In this document: in pieces, positions 15,932 to 24,289 of the stretch
How the letters are laid out: every line of letters begins with the position of its first letter
Position numbering within the stretch: position 1 is the first letter of the stretch
The notes under the pieces: generated by a model
The model's input: the letters and a program-made list of their open reading frames with translations, nothing else
Told to the model about the DNA's origin: nothing
The model's database searches: none
Source: Planctomycetaceae bacterium
GTDB lineage: Bacteria > Planctomycetota > Phycisphaerae > Phycisphaerales > SM1A02
DNA: 49,897 nucleotides
Assembly (NCBI GenBank): GCA_947474065.1
Contig: CANJHD010000009.1
Span: 1 to 49,897, forward strand
Direction: 5' to 3'
Translations under genes and position numbers: made by a program

Positions 15932-16918
15932 TTGGGATCACCCATTGATGTTCGACGCCTGCGCGAGGAAATCCTCTCGTGGATGACGCCTCCCTCTGCC
16001 GATCGCGGCGGACGAGTGGCAGGGCGGCAAATTCGCCGCCTCGTGGAAGCACTCGACGAACCAAGTGGACGCGAAGATCGATTCCTAAGCACCGTGGCCG
16101 AAGCCGTGTTGGCGCGTCGTCTCTTGGAAGCAGGATGCACCATCGACATCGAGCGCCTCACCGCTGGTGGTCGTCACGCGGACTTCTACGTCCGTGCATC
16201 CACTGTTGAGTGTTGGGTCCATGTCAAACGTGTCGGGGCCCCGCACGCAATCGAGTCGACGGCTCCACTCCCGCCGGTCTTGGCAGGACTTTCTTCAATC
16301 ACACGCCCAGTGGCAGTTGCGGTGCGATGGTCGCCAACGGCAGACGATGCACAATTGCAAAGTCTGCGTGCGGCGCTTGATCCGTTCGTGCGCGAGGCCA
16401 GCGTTGGCGATGAATTGGTCGCTCGAGCCGAAGATGGTGCCTGGCTCGGCGCGGCTCGCATCGTGGCCCCCACCGCCGACGGAACTGTTTCAGTCCGCAC
16501 CGGCATTGATGCCGGATGGGAAGCAGCCATCCCACGCGTACAACGCCTGTTGCGCAAGGCATACTCGCAATTCATGCCAGGGGCAGTGAACGTCATCTGC
16601 ATCGCAAGCGATTCGTCCGCTGCGTATGACGCGGTTGAAACCGCGCTGCTCGGATCCATCATTGAGCGTTGGGATCGGATCCCGCCGCGCGGTCATCGAG
16701 TAGCGCACGGCCGTGCCGAAGACGGCTTCTGGGCGCGAGGCCAATACGAAATGAGTTCGCTTGTCGCATGGTTCCCGGTCGATGGAAGCTCCCCGGCTCG
16801 CATCTGGGAACGCGCGCCGCACGGCACCCCGCACGTTCGTGACGGCGCAGTCGCCTCACTGATGACGAGAGTGCTTGACGACACCAAAGACGATCATCAC
16901 TCGTCGTCGTCTTCTTGA
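15932..16918 (+). CDS. Protein of unknown function with a nuclease-like strand pattern
   Basis: The 328-residue frame begins with TTG at 15932, which I regard as uncertain; TACCCT lies 7 nt upstream and no Shine-Dalgarno is seen. I do not recognise a family. Residues about 50-100 (FLSTVAEAVLARRLLEAG, then GGRHADFYV, then ECWVHVKRV) have the helix-strand-strand order of PD-(D/E)xK nucleases, with His in place of the usual Glu before Val-Lys, so this would be a degenerate version. The middle and end are mixed alpha/beta. The C-terminus is DDHHSSSSS, and its last 22 bases overlap the 3' end of the convergent hflX gene. Confidence 0.7.
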   Translation: MGSPIDVRRLREEILSWMTPPSADRGGRVAGRQIRRLVEALDEPSGREDRFLSTVAEAVLARRLLEAGCTIDIERLTAGGRHADFYVRASTVECWVHVKRVGAPHAIESTAPLPPVLAGLSSITRPVAVAVRWSPTADDAQLQSLRAALDPFVREASVGDELVARAEDGAWLGAARIVAPTADGTVSVRTGIDAGWEAAIPRVQRLLRKAYSQFMPGAVNVICIASDSSAAYDAVETALLGSIIERWDRIPPRGHRVAHGRAEDGFWARGQYEMSSLVAWFPVDGSSPARIWERAPHGTPHVRDGAVASLMTRVLDDTKDDHHSSSSS

Positions 16919-18324
16919 CTTACCGCGTAGGAGTCATGCGGGCGAATTCGCGGCGCGACATCAACCTTGATATCCGGCCACAAAGCGCGCAACCCCTCAT
17001 GCGCTGGCAGCCCATTCACCAACATACGGACGCCACTTGAAAGCAATTGCTCAAGTTGCCGCCGTCCGATTTCAACTTTGAGTTCAACATGCGCTTCAGT
17101 CCAGTCCCGTCCAAGAACCGGAACTCGCTTCTCCACAAAGTCCACCGCACGACCATCGGTGAGCGGCACTGAAAGCGTGCAGGAACGAATATCACCCTTC
17201 ATGAGTCCAAGCACGCGCTCAGAGAGTTCCGGAAGCCCCGCGCCAGTGAGTGCAGACATCGGCATCGCACCCGGAACACGCTCCATCCACTCAGCAATGC
17301 GTGGATCGGGACCAATCCTCGTTGGCGGCAAACGATCGGCCTTATTTAGAAGCAAGATGCGTGGCTGATGACTTGCACCGATCTCGTCGAGTACTGACTG
17401 CACCGTCTCATACTGCATGAGCGCGCTGCGGTCCGCAATATCGAGGACAATCAGTATCACATGGCTAGCGATGGCGTCTTCGAGCGTTGCACGAAAACTA
17501 GCAACCAAATGATGGGGCAGCCGCTGCACAAATCCAACGGTGTCGGAAAGCATGGCCGCATTGCCACCAGCGAGATTCCAACTTTCAACACGCGTGCCGA
17601 GCGTTGCGAACAACTTGTCAGCGGCATACGCCCCGCCCCGAGTCAGTGCGTTAAACAGGCTTGATTTGCCTGCGTTGGTATATCCAACCAACGCAGCGGT
17701 GAAGTGCTCATCACGACGCTGCTTCACTTCGCGCGAGCGGCGCCCTTCGATTTCGCCAAGTTCGCGGCGCAGCTTGTCTAGCTTCGCCTTGACGATGCGC
17801 CGGTCAATCTCTAACTGCTGTTCACCAGGTCCGCGCGTTCCGACGCCCACCGGTGCGCCACCAGTGACCTGTCCTAAGTGAGACCACATGGCACGCAATC
17901 GAGGCGCCGTGTACTCGAGCTGTGCAATCTCTACTTGTAGTTGCGCCTGCTTAGTGGTGGCGCGATTTGCAAAGATGTCCAAGATCACTTCGCTGCGGTC
18001 GATCACTTTGAGTTCGAGCGCCTTCTCCAATTCAGCGATCTGGCTTGGCGCGAGTTCGTTGTCAAAGATCACTACCTTCGCACCAAGTTCTTTGCACATG
18101 GCCGACAGTTCTTCCACCTTGCCCTTGCCGATGTAAGTCTTGCCACGCGGTGCAACCCGGCGCTGCTCGAGAGTGCCGACTACGCGCACCCCAGCTGTCT
18201 CTGCAAGCGCCTGCAGTTCCGCAAGCGAGTCATCAAACGTGGTTTCATTCTCTCGAAGGCGGACGCCGACAAGGATCGCGGCCTCGGCCCGGATGTCGAC
18301 TTCTGCGTGGCGTCCTGTTTCCAT
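16897..18324 (-). CDS. hflX: Ribosome-associated GTPase HflX
   Basis: The 475-residue protein has the HflX N-terminal domain (TYIGKGKVEEL), the family linker GPGEQQLEIDRR, and a GTPase domain with G1 GYTNAGKSS, G3 DTVGF, and G4 NKAD. HflX splits or rescues stalled ribosomes, especially under heat stress. The C-terminal tail is longer than in E. coli and ends in an acidic EDDDE encoded over the convergent gene's serine run. TACAAT ends 9 nt before the ATG, suggesting a very short or absent leader. It diverges from the S41 protease gene across 46 bp. Confidence 0.96.
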   Translation of the reverse strand: METGRHAEVDIRAEAAILVGVRLRENETTFDDSLAELQALAETAGVRVVGTLEQRRVAPRGKTYIGKGKVEELSAMCKELGAKVVIFDNELAPSQIAELEKALELKVIDRSEVILDIFANRATTKQAQLQVEIAQLEYTAPRLRAMWSHLGQVTGGAPVGVGTRGPGEQQLEIDRRIVKAKLDKLRRELGEIEGRRSREVKQRRDEHFTAALVGYTNAGKSSLFNALTRGGAYAADKLFATLGTRVESWNLAGGNAAMLSDTVGFVQRLPHHLVASFRATLEDAIASHVILIVLDIADRSALMQYETVQSVLDEIGASHQPRILLLNKADRLPPTRIGPDPRIAEWMERVPGAMPMSALTGAGLPELSERVLGLMKGDIRSCTLSVPLTDGRAVDFVEKRVPVLGRDWTEAHVELKVEIGRRQLEQLLSSGVRMLVNGLPAHEGLRALWPDIKVDVAPRIRPHDSYAVSQEDDDE

Positions 18325-18358
18325 GTGGGGAGGATTGTAGGACGGGCTGCCGCGCCCC

Positions 18359-18364
18359 TATCAT
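18359..18364 (+). promoter_or_regulatory. -10 box of the S41 protease gene, leaderless arrangement
   Basis: TATCAT ends exactly 6 nt before the GTG at 18371, which supports GTG over the ATG 15 bases later. TTGTAG at 18335-18340 is a possible weak -35. Confidence 0.55.
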
Positions 18365-18370
18365 CGTTGC

Positions 18371-20038
18371 GTGGTCCGATTCACTATGTTCTTCACTTCT
18401 GCCCTGTCCACGGCGCTCACGGCGTCGGCGCTTCAGGCAGGAATGCCTCAATCACCTGAAGAAGGCGCACGCGCCGTGCCCCCGGCTACGGAAGGCGCCT
18501 ACCGCTGGCTTGACCCAATCATTGATCTTCGGGCACTCATTGTGGGAAGTTATGTTGAGTCAATCGACTCTACTGCGATGCAGCGCGCAGCGATGGAAGC
18601 GATGACCAAGGCGCTTGGCGATCCGTACACCGTCTACATCCCGCCGGCAGATGAGCGCGCATTTCGCACACAGATGTCAGGGAGCTATGTCGGCATTGGC
18701 GTTGAACTGGATCTCGATGACGGCAGACCGCTGGTGATTACTGCCATCGACGGCTCACCAGCAATGGAAGCTGGCATCCTGCCCGGCGACACAATTCTGT
18801 CTGTTGACGGCAAGTCCACCGAGGGCGTCGGAGCTGCGACACTGGAGTCGCTGCTTCCCGGTGCCCCAGGAACTGTTGCCGCACTCGTCATCCGCCGCGC
18901 GGATGGAAATGAACGAACCCTGAATGTACCGCGACGCGTTGTGGAAACTCCAATCGTCAAAGGCATACTCCGTGACGCAGATGGCTGGCGGTTCTCCATC
19001 GACCAAGATCGGCGCATGGCGTACATTCGAATCGCGCAATTCAATGACCGCACGCTTGCCGAACTTGATGCCGCACTCGCGCGCATTCGAGCTGACGGCG
19101 TGTCCGGAATTGTTCTTGACCTTCGCGACAACGGCGGAGGGGCGCTCACCGCTGCTGTCGGAGTGGTGGATCGATTTCTCTCCGCGGGTGCGATTGTCAG
19201 CATTCGCGGCCGAGGCGATGTCGGTCGGACGTGGGACGCTACGGCCACTCCGGAAGATCTGCATGTTCCGCTCGTTGTTCTCGTCAATCAAGGGAGTGCG
19301 AGTGCGAGCGAAATTGTCGCGGGCGCTTTGCGCGACAACGGATGCGCGAAGATCATTGGCACGCGCTCCTACGGCAAAGGAAGCGTTCAGGACATACTGC
19401 AACTTCCGGACGGTGCCGGTACGGTCAAGATCACAACCGCTCGCTATTACTTGCCGAGCGGCGCGTCGCCACACCGCACGGCGGGTGCTGCCAAATGGGG
19501 CGTTGAACCGGACACAGGGTTCCGCGTCCCCATGACCGAACAAGAATCCATTGCGAGCGTTGCGGCCCGTCAGGCGCGCGAAACGCGCGGCGCCAACAAT
19601 GCGCCGCCCGTCATGTGGAACTCATCGGCTTCAATCCGCACCGTTGCACACGACCCACAACTTGCCGCTGCGGTTGATGCGTTACAGGGTTACCTTGATA
19701 TGGTGGAGTGGCCGGTTGTCGGCGACCTATCTGGTGATGTTGGCGCTGGCAACGATGAACTGCGATCAAGCATTGAATACCGCCGGCGATTACTTGACGA
19801 ACTTCACCGAACTGATCAGACAATCAGCACCCTGCGCCGTAGCGGCGCGGGGGTTGATGACCCGCTACTAGCAAACGACGCATCACTGATCGATGGCGCC
19901 ATGGAGCTCCGCGATCGCGATGGTCACGTCGTTGGTCGTTGGATCATTAAGGACCCATCGGCACTCCGCAATGGAATCGGCGCGGGCGCAATACCCGCTC
20001 CGGAATACACGCCCGCGCGTGAAGTGGAGGGCAAGTGA
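18371..20038 (+). CDS. S41-family C-terminal processing peptidase
   Basis: The 555-residue protein has a short hydrophobic N-terminus (signal peptide, residues 1-24), a tail-binding helical part, a PDZ domain (about 95-180: GSYVGIGVELDLD, AGILPGDTILSVDG), and the S41 core. The catalytic Ser is in GSASASEIVAGALRDNG and the Lys in GTRSYGKGSVQ, the Ser-Lys dyad of Prc/CtpA proteases. The acidic residue 11 positions after the Ser matches E. coli Prc (D in RDNG). It should work in the periplasm, trimming or degrading exported proteins. The C-terminal 170 residues beyond the core are unassigned. tsaD starts inside its stop codon (GTGA). Confidence 0.93.
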   Translation: MVRFTMFFTSALSTALTASALQAGMPQSPEEGARAVPPATEGAYRWLDPIIDLRALIVGSYVESIDSTAMQRAAMEAMTKALGDPYTVYIPPADERAFRTQMSGSYVGIGVELDLDDGRPLVITAIDGSPAMEAGILPGDTILSVDGKSTEGVGAATLESLLPGAPGTVAALVIRRADGNERTLNVPRRVVETPIVKGILRDADGWRFSIDQDRRMAYIRIAQFNDRTLAELDAALARIRADGVSGIVLDLRDNGGGALTAAVGVVDRFLSAGAIVSIRGRGDVGRTWDATATPEDLHVPLVVLVNQGSASASEIVAGALRDNGCAKIIGTRSYGKGSVQDILQLPDGAGTVKITTARYYLPSGASPHRTAGAAKWGVEPDTGFRVPMTEQESIASVAARQARETRGANNAPPVMWNSSASIRTVAHDPQLAAAVDALQGYLDMVEWPVVGDLSGDVGAGNDELRSSIEYRRRLLDELHRTDQTISTLRRSGAGVDDPLLANDASLIDGAMELRDRDGHVVGRWIIKDPSALRNGIGAGAIPAPEYTPAREVEGK

Positions 20039-21240
20039 CGTCCGCCGCCCACGCCGAACCACCAAACGAACCCACCGCGGGCACGCTGATCCTCGGCATC
20101 GAGACAAGCTGTGACGAAACCGCCGCAAGCATTGTTGAGTGGCGCGATGGCGCGCCGCGGGTTTGCTCCAACGCGATAAGCACTCAACATGAAATCCATG
20201 CGCGGTACGCAGGGGTAGTCCCTGAACTAGCAAGCCGAGCACACCTCGAGCGAATTGTTCCGATGGTCCGCGAGGCAATTCGCTACGCAGACCTACAAGA
20301 TCGTCGCATCAGTGCGGTTGCAATTGGTAATCGGCCCGGGCTGATCGGTTCGCTTCTCGTTGGCAACGCTGCGGGGAAGGCATATGCCTGGTCCTTGGGC
20401 GTTCCAGTGATCGGTATTGATCACATTGCCGCTCATTTAACTGCAGGTCTGCTTGATGCGCCGCCAGTGCGTTGGCCCGCATTGGGGTTGGTGGCATCCG
20501 GCGGCCACACGCACCTCTTCCGAATGAACGGCCCGCGATCAATGAAGCTCCTCGGTCGCACCATTGATGACGCCATCGGCGAAGCGTTCGACAAGGCGGC
20601 GACCCTACTCTCCCTCGGATACCCGGGCGGACCACTCTTAGATGCCCGCAGTTCTGCTGGAGACCCCACTGCCATCCGGTTTCCTACTCCGCGCCTCACC
20701 GCTCGCAGCGTTCGCGAGGGTGGCACCGACGACAACTGCCTCCGAGCACCGACTGAATCAGGCTCAACATTCGCGCCCGTACTCTCAAACGACCGCACTC
20801 TTGATTTCAGTTTCAGCGGAATGAAGACGGCTCTGCTCTACGCAGTGCGCGGCGTGCCTCCGGTCACCAACCGCCCCGCGCCCCGGCCGCCACTTCCACT
20901 CACCGAACAGCGGATCTCTGACCTATGCGCCAGCTTTCAGGCCGCAGCGGTTAATCAAGTCATGGACGTCCTCGCCCGCGCATACGACAAACTCGCGGCA
21001 CAGGATGACCGACCCGCAACGCTTCTCGTAGGCGGCGGCGTCACCGCCAACCGCCATCTTCGCGCCGAACTTGCCAAGTTTGGCGACCAACGAGGAATCG
21101 ATGTCCGATTGCCACCACAGCAATTTTGTGTTGACAACGCCGCCATGATTGCGGCACTTGCACACTGGAAATTCGCCGCCGGCGAGTTCGACAATTTACG
21201 ACTCGCGCCGCGCCCGTTTTCCGCACTCGGCCGCTTCTAG
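20035..21240 (+). CDS. tsaD: tRNA N6-adenosine threonylcarbamoyltransferase TsaD
   Basis: The protein is 401 residues, against about 340 usually. It has the ASKHA-fold signature LGIETSCDETAASIVE, the metal ligands in DHIAAHL, VASGGHTHL, DDAIGEAFDK, and GGGVTANRHLR. It transfers threonylcarbamoyl to A37 of ANN-decoding tRNAs. The extra length is an N-terminal tail of about 18 residues plus an insertion around 218-250 (arginine/threonine-rich, before FSFSGMKTAL) and a Pro-rich loop near 283. The start GTG overlaps the previous stop, so it is coupled to the S41 gene. Confidence 0.96.
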   Translation: MTSAAHAEPPNEPTAGTLILGIETSCDETAASIVEWRDGAPRVCSNAISTQHEIHARYAGVVPELASRAHLERIVPMVREAIRYADLQDRRISAVAIGNRPGLIGSLLVGNAAGKAYAWSLGVPVIGIDHIAAHLTAGLLDAPPVRWPALGLVASGGHTHLFRMNGPRSMKLLGRTIDDAIGEAFDKAATLLSLGYPGGPLLDARSSAGDPTAIRFPTPRLTARSVREGGTDDNCLRAPTESGSTFAPVLSNDRTLDFSFSGMKTALLYAVRGVPPVTNRPAPRPPLPLTEQRISDLCASFQAAAVNQVMDVLARAYDKLAAQDDRPATLLVGGGVTANRHLRAELAKFGDQRGIDVRLPPQQFCVDNAAMIAALAHWKFAAGEFDNLRLAPRPFSALGRF

Positions 21241-21260
21241 TCATCGCCGTACCGAAAGCA

Positions 21261-21298
21261 CAGCGCCGGACGCCTCCGTCGTGGGGCGTCCGGCGCTG
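21261..21298. terminator. Strong hairpin between convergent tsaD and recA
   Basis: A perfect 14-bp stem (CAGCGCCGGACGCC with GGCGTCCGGCGCTG) has a 10-nt loop. It lies between two converging genes, as expected of a bidirectional terminator, but neither side has a clear T-tract. Confidence 0.6.
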
Positions 21299-21327
21299 GA
21301 AATTCACTACCTCCGACAGCAGTGGAA

Positions 21328-22626
21328 TCAATCGTCAGCAGGTGCAGGGGGAGCCTTCGTCGGCGCCGATGGATTCGCCAACCGCTTGGTCAACACCTCG
21401 CGTCGGATCTCCTCCATCAGATTCGGGTTCTGGCGCAGGAACAACTTCGACGCCTCGCGACCCTGTCCAAGACGCACATCTCCGAAGCTGAACCAAGCAC
21501 CCGCCTTGTCCACCACGCCATCGAGCACTGACAGATCGAGAATATCTCCCGACACCGAGATGCCCTCCTCGAACATGATGTCAAACTCAGCCTCACGGAA
21601 TGGCGGAGCAACCTTGTTCTTCACCACCTTGGCACGAACGCGATTACCAACATTGCGATCGCCATCCTTGATGGCGCCAATACGGCGAATATCAATGCGA
21701 ACCGATGCGTAGAACTTCAGCGCGCGGCCACCAGTGGTCGTCTCCGGCGAACCGAACATGACGCCGATCTTCTCGCGCAACTGATTGATAAAGATAACGA
21801 TGCACTCGCTCTTTGCGATGGCACCCGTCAGCTTGCGCAGCGCTTGACTCATCAAGCGTGCTTGCAATCCAACGTGGCTATCACCCATATCGCCTTCGAT
21901 TTCTGCGCGTGGGATCAAAGCTGCGACCGAGTCAATCACGATGACATCCACCGCATTGGAGCGGACCAACATCTCGCAGATCTCGAGCGCCTGCTCGCCC
22001 GTATCTGGCTGCGAAACAAGGATCTCATCGAGGTTCACACCCAGACGCTTCGCCCACGAAGGATCGAGCGCATGCTCGGCGTCGATGAACGCGGCAACGC
22101 CGCCATTCTTCTGGCTATTCGCAATGACAGTCAGCGCGAGCGTCGTCTTACCGGAACTTTCTGGTCCGAAGATCTCAACGACTCGACCGCGCGGGAGACC
22201 GCGTCCACCGAGCGCAATGTCAAGACTGAGCGCCCCGCTCGAGATCGATGGGATCACAGGCACCGACTCATTGTCGAGCCGCATGATCGATCCCTTGCCG
22301 AAGTTCTTCTCGATCTGGCCAACCGCAGCCTCGAGGGCCTTTGTCTTGGAAGTGCGCGCTGTGATTTCCGCAGGTGTCAACTTCGCCGCAGGCTTGGCAA
22401 TGACGGCGAGCTTTGCGTCCTTGGCTTCGCTCTTAACGTCACTCTTGACATCAACGCGGGAGTCGGACGCCTTGCTGGGGGTCGTGGGCATGGAACCCAT
22501 CTTCCCAAAGTTCTCGCGCCCTGCGGGGATCGCAACCGCCGCGCCTGACGTGGAGCTGGTGGTGCGGGCGGCCGAGGCCGGGGTTCCGTTCGTGGTGGTA
22601 TTCGCCGTCGTAGTCGTCTGTGCCAT
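21328..22626 (-). CDS. recA: Recombinase RecA with a long N-terminal extension
   Basis: The RecA core starts at about residue 97 ([21 protein letters not shown]) and has Walker [11 protein letters not shown], the [10 protein letters not shown] strand, the L2 region with [22 protein letters not shown], and a normal C-terminal domain. It drives strand exchange and SOS induction. With ATG at 22626 there are about 95 extra residues rich in Thr, Ser, Ala and Lys, including [11 protein letters not shown], which echoes the core's [10 protein letters not shown]. Later in-frame ATGs at 22500 and 22491 are possible starts, with GGGAAG before them, so part of the extension may not be translated. Confidence 0.97.
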   Translation of the reverse strand: MAQTTTTANTTTNGTPASAARTTSSTSGAAVAIPAGRENFGKMGSMPTTPSKASDSRVDVKSDVKSEAKDAKLAVIAKPAAKLTPAEITARTSKTKALEAAVGQIEKNFGKGSIMRLDNESVPVIPSISSGALSLDIALGGRGLPRGRVVEIFGPESSGKTTLALTVIANSQKNGGVAAFIDAEHALDPSWAKRLGVNLDEILVSQPDTGEQALEICEMLVRSNAVDVIVIDSVAALIPRAEIEGDMGDSHVGLQARLMSQALRKLTGAIAKSECIVIFINQLREKIGVMFGSPETTTGGRALKFYASVRIDIRRIGAIKDGDRNVGNRVRAKVVKNKVAPPFREAEFDIMFEEGISVSGDILDLSVLDGVVDKAGAWFSFGDVRLGQGREASKLFLRQNPNLMEEIRREVLTKRLANPSAPTKAPPAPADD

Positions 22627-22970
22627 CTGTTTCTTTCGCTCCGTCGGTTGGGGCAACCCGTCTGGGTCACCGTGCTGCGTTCCTTGCACACTCTGCATTC
22701 CGCGTACTTTGCGGTTCATGCGTCTCATGCGTCTCATGCGTCTTCTCTGCGTAATCTGCTGACTATTCCGATGTCTGTTCGGGTTTTGATAGGTTCTCCG
22801 ATTCCATCGGTCTTGTCAAGGTCTGTTCGGTATTTTTTCGGGTACCCCGCCGCGCGGGGAGCCGTCGCTAGGTCCGAACCCGGCTGGCGATGGGGGAACA
22901 GTACGACCTGAAAGTGAAGTACCTGCGACATCACGCCCTTTTTCTTTGGCGAAATTCTGGCGGGGAGGCT
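22627..22970 (-). promoter_or_regulatory. recA upstream region with two copies of a 10-bp direct repeat
   Basis: The repeat GTCTGTTCGG (plus strand) occurs at 22773-22782 and 22821-22830, 48 bp apart, each followed by a T-rich stretch. Read toward recA it is CCGAACAGAC, and the second copy overlaps a perfect TTGACA (minus strand 22819-22814). No well-spaced -10 follows it. CATGCGTCT is repeated three times at 22718-22742. I see no E. coli-type LexA box. The direct repeats are candidates for an SOS operator of a different kind. Confidence 0.4.
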
Positions 22971-23182
22971 TTTTTCAAACCGGCCCTCTTACTGGCTCGC
23001 ATTCGCCTTACGAGGACGGCCGCTGAGCGCGGCCCTGTCCTCTCCGGCGAGTGCGGCCAGGATGCGCGGTTTCCCAAACCGGCCTTCTTACTGGCCCGCA
23101 ATCGCCTTACGAGGACGGCCGCTGAGCGCGGCCCAGTCCTCTCCGGCGAGTGCGGCCAGGATGCGTCTTTTTCAAACCGGCC
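22971..23182. repeat. 98-bp tandem repeat forming long hairpins (two full copies and the start of a third)
   Basis: CAAACCGGCC recurs at 22977, 23075 and 23173, a period of exactly 98 bp. Each full unit folds on itself: an outer pairing GCATTCGCC/GGCGAGTGC (22999-23007 with 23046-23054), a middle stem GAGGAC/GTCCTC and an inner stem GGCCGC/GCGGCC with TGAGC loop. The two copies differ at about ten positions, mostly outside the inner stem. The array lies downstream of the minus-strand decarboxylase gene and upstream of recA. A related single copy is at 40045-40108. No protein is supported here. Confidence 0.9.
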
Positions 23183-23227
23183 AGGGGTGGCGGGGTCCAA
23201 ACTGTGCGTGCGGATACCTTCAGCGTG

Positions 23228-24217
23228 CTATTTGGCCTGGGTTTCCGGCTGCATCACATTCGGACTCGGCGGTGGATAGTCAGCCAACCGAATAGTGCGG
23301 AACCACTTGATCGTGCGCGGAATTCCCTCCTCGATATTGATCTTGGAATCCCACCCGAGCTCGCGCTTTGCAAGCGTAATGTCCGGCTGCCGCTGCAATG
23401 GATCATCCATCGGCAGTGGCCGGTGCTCTATCTGTGCAGTGCAGCCCGCATCGCGCGCCACCGCATGCGCCAGCTCGAGCATCGTGAATTCGTGCGGATT
23501 GCCCATGTTCACCGGACCCGTGAATTCCTCGCGCGAATCCATCATCAGGCGGAACCCTGCAATCAAGTCGTCCACGTAGCAGAACGAGCGCGTTTGCGAC
23601 CCATCACCGAAGATCGTCAACGCCTCGCCACCAACCGCTTGGCGAATGAAATTGCTGACCACGCGCCCGTCGTACGGATGCATGCGCGGCCCGTATGTAT
23701 TGAAGATTCGCACCACCTTGATGGATGTCCCATACATGCGGCGGTAATCAAAGCACAACGTTTCCGCTGCGCGCTTGCCCTCGTCGTAACACGCACGCGG
23801 TCCAATCGGATTGACATTGCCGCGGTATGACTCCGGCTGCGGATGCACTTCCGGATCGCCGTACACCTCGCTGGTCGAAGCATGCAAGAGCCGCGCCCCC
23901 ATGCGATGCGCCAGCTGCAGCGAATGCAGCGCGCCAAGCACCGAAGTCATCATCGTCTTCACCGGCTCATAGCGGTAGTGCCCCGGAGCGGCCGGACATG
24001 CCATGTTCCAGATGTAATCAACATCAAAGTCAAACGGATGAACCACATCGTGATGCACGAAGGTAAATCCGCGCTTCCCCTCAAGATGGGAAATGTTCTG
24101 CCGATTCCCCGTGAACAAGTTGTCAAGGCAGATCACGCTGTGTCCAGACGCAATCAACGAGTCGCAGAGATGCGATCCAAGAAATCCGGCACCACCTGTG
24201 ACCAATGATCGAGGCAT
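23228..24217 (-). CDS. UDP-glucuronate decarboxylase (UDP-xylose synthase)
   Basis: The 329-residue short-chain dehydrogenase has the NAD-binding [10 protein letters not shown] (8-17), [23 protein letters not shown], the catalytic STSEVYGDP and YDEGKRAAE (Tyr-x3-Lys), and [18 protein letters not shown]. These are diagnostic of UXS-type enzymes, which turn UDP-glucuronate into UDP-xylose for surface polysaccharide. It is a stand-alone gene, with no glycosyltransferases near. TACACT ends 6 nt before the ATG and there is no Shine-Dalgarno, so the mRNA is probably leaderless. Confidence 0.94.
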   Translation of the reverse strand: MPRSLVTGGAGFLGSHLCDSLIASGHSVICLDNLFTGNRQNISHLEGKRGFTFVHHDVVHPFDFDVDYIWNMACPAAPGHYRYEPVKTMMTSVLGALHSLQLAHRMGARLLHASTSEVYGDPEVHPQPESYRGNVNPIGPRACYDEGKRAAETLCFDYRRMYGTSIKVVRIFNTYGPRMHPYDGRVVSNFIRQAVGGEALTIFGDGSQTRSFCYVDDLIAGFRLMMDSREEFTGPVNMGNPHEFTMLELAHAVARDAGCTAQIEHRPLPMDDPLQRQPDITLAKRELGWDSKINIEEGIPRTIKWFRTIRLADYPPPSPNVMQPETQAK

Positions 24218-24223
24218 TCCGCG

Positions 24224-24229
24224 AGTGTA
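24224..24229 (-). promoter_or_regulatory. -10 box of the UDP-glucuronate decarboxylase gene, leaderless arrangement
   Basis: Minus-strand TACACT ends 6 nt before the ATG at 24217. No good -35 is visible. Confidence 0.6.
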
Positions 24230-24289
24230 TGCGCTTTCTAGCGGCTAACGCCTTGACCGCCAGCCCTCGCACGGCGAACATCCACATTC

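Noticed and set aside
22971-23182. CRISPR array
   Set aside because: Only two full units of 98 bp, with no spacer pattern; the whole unit repeats.
22931-23279. Open frames covering the tandem repeats (both strands)
   Set aside because: The peptides are just translations of the 98-bp repeat and have no other support.
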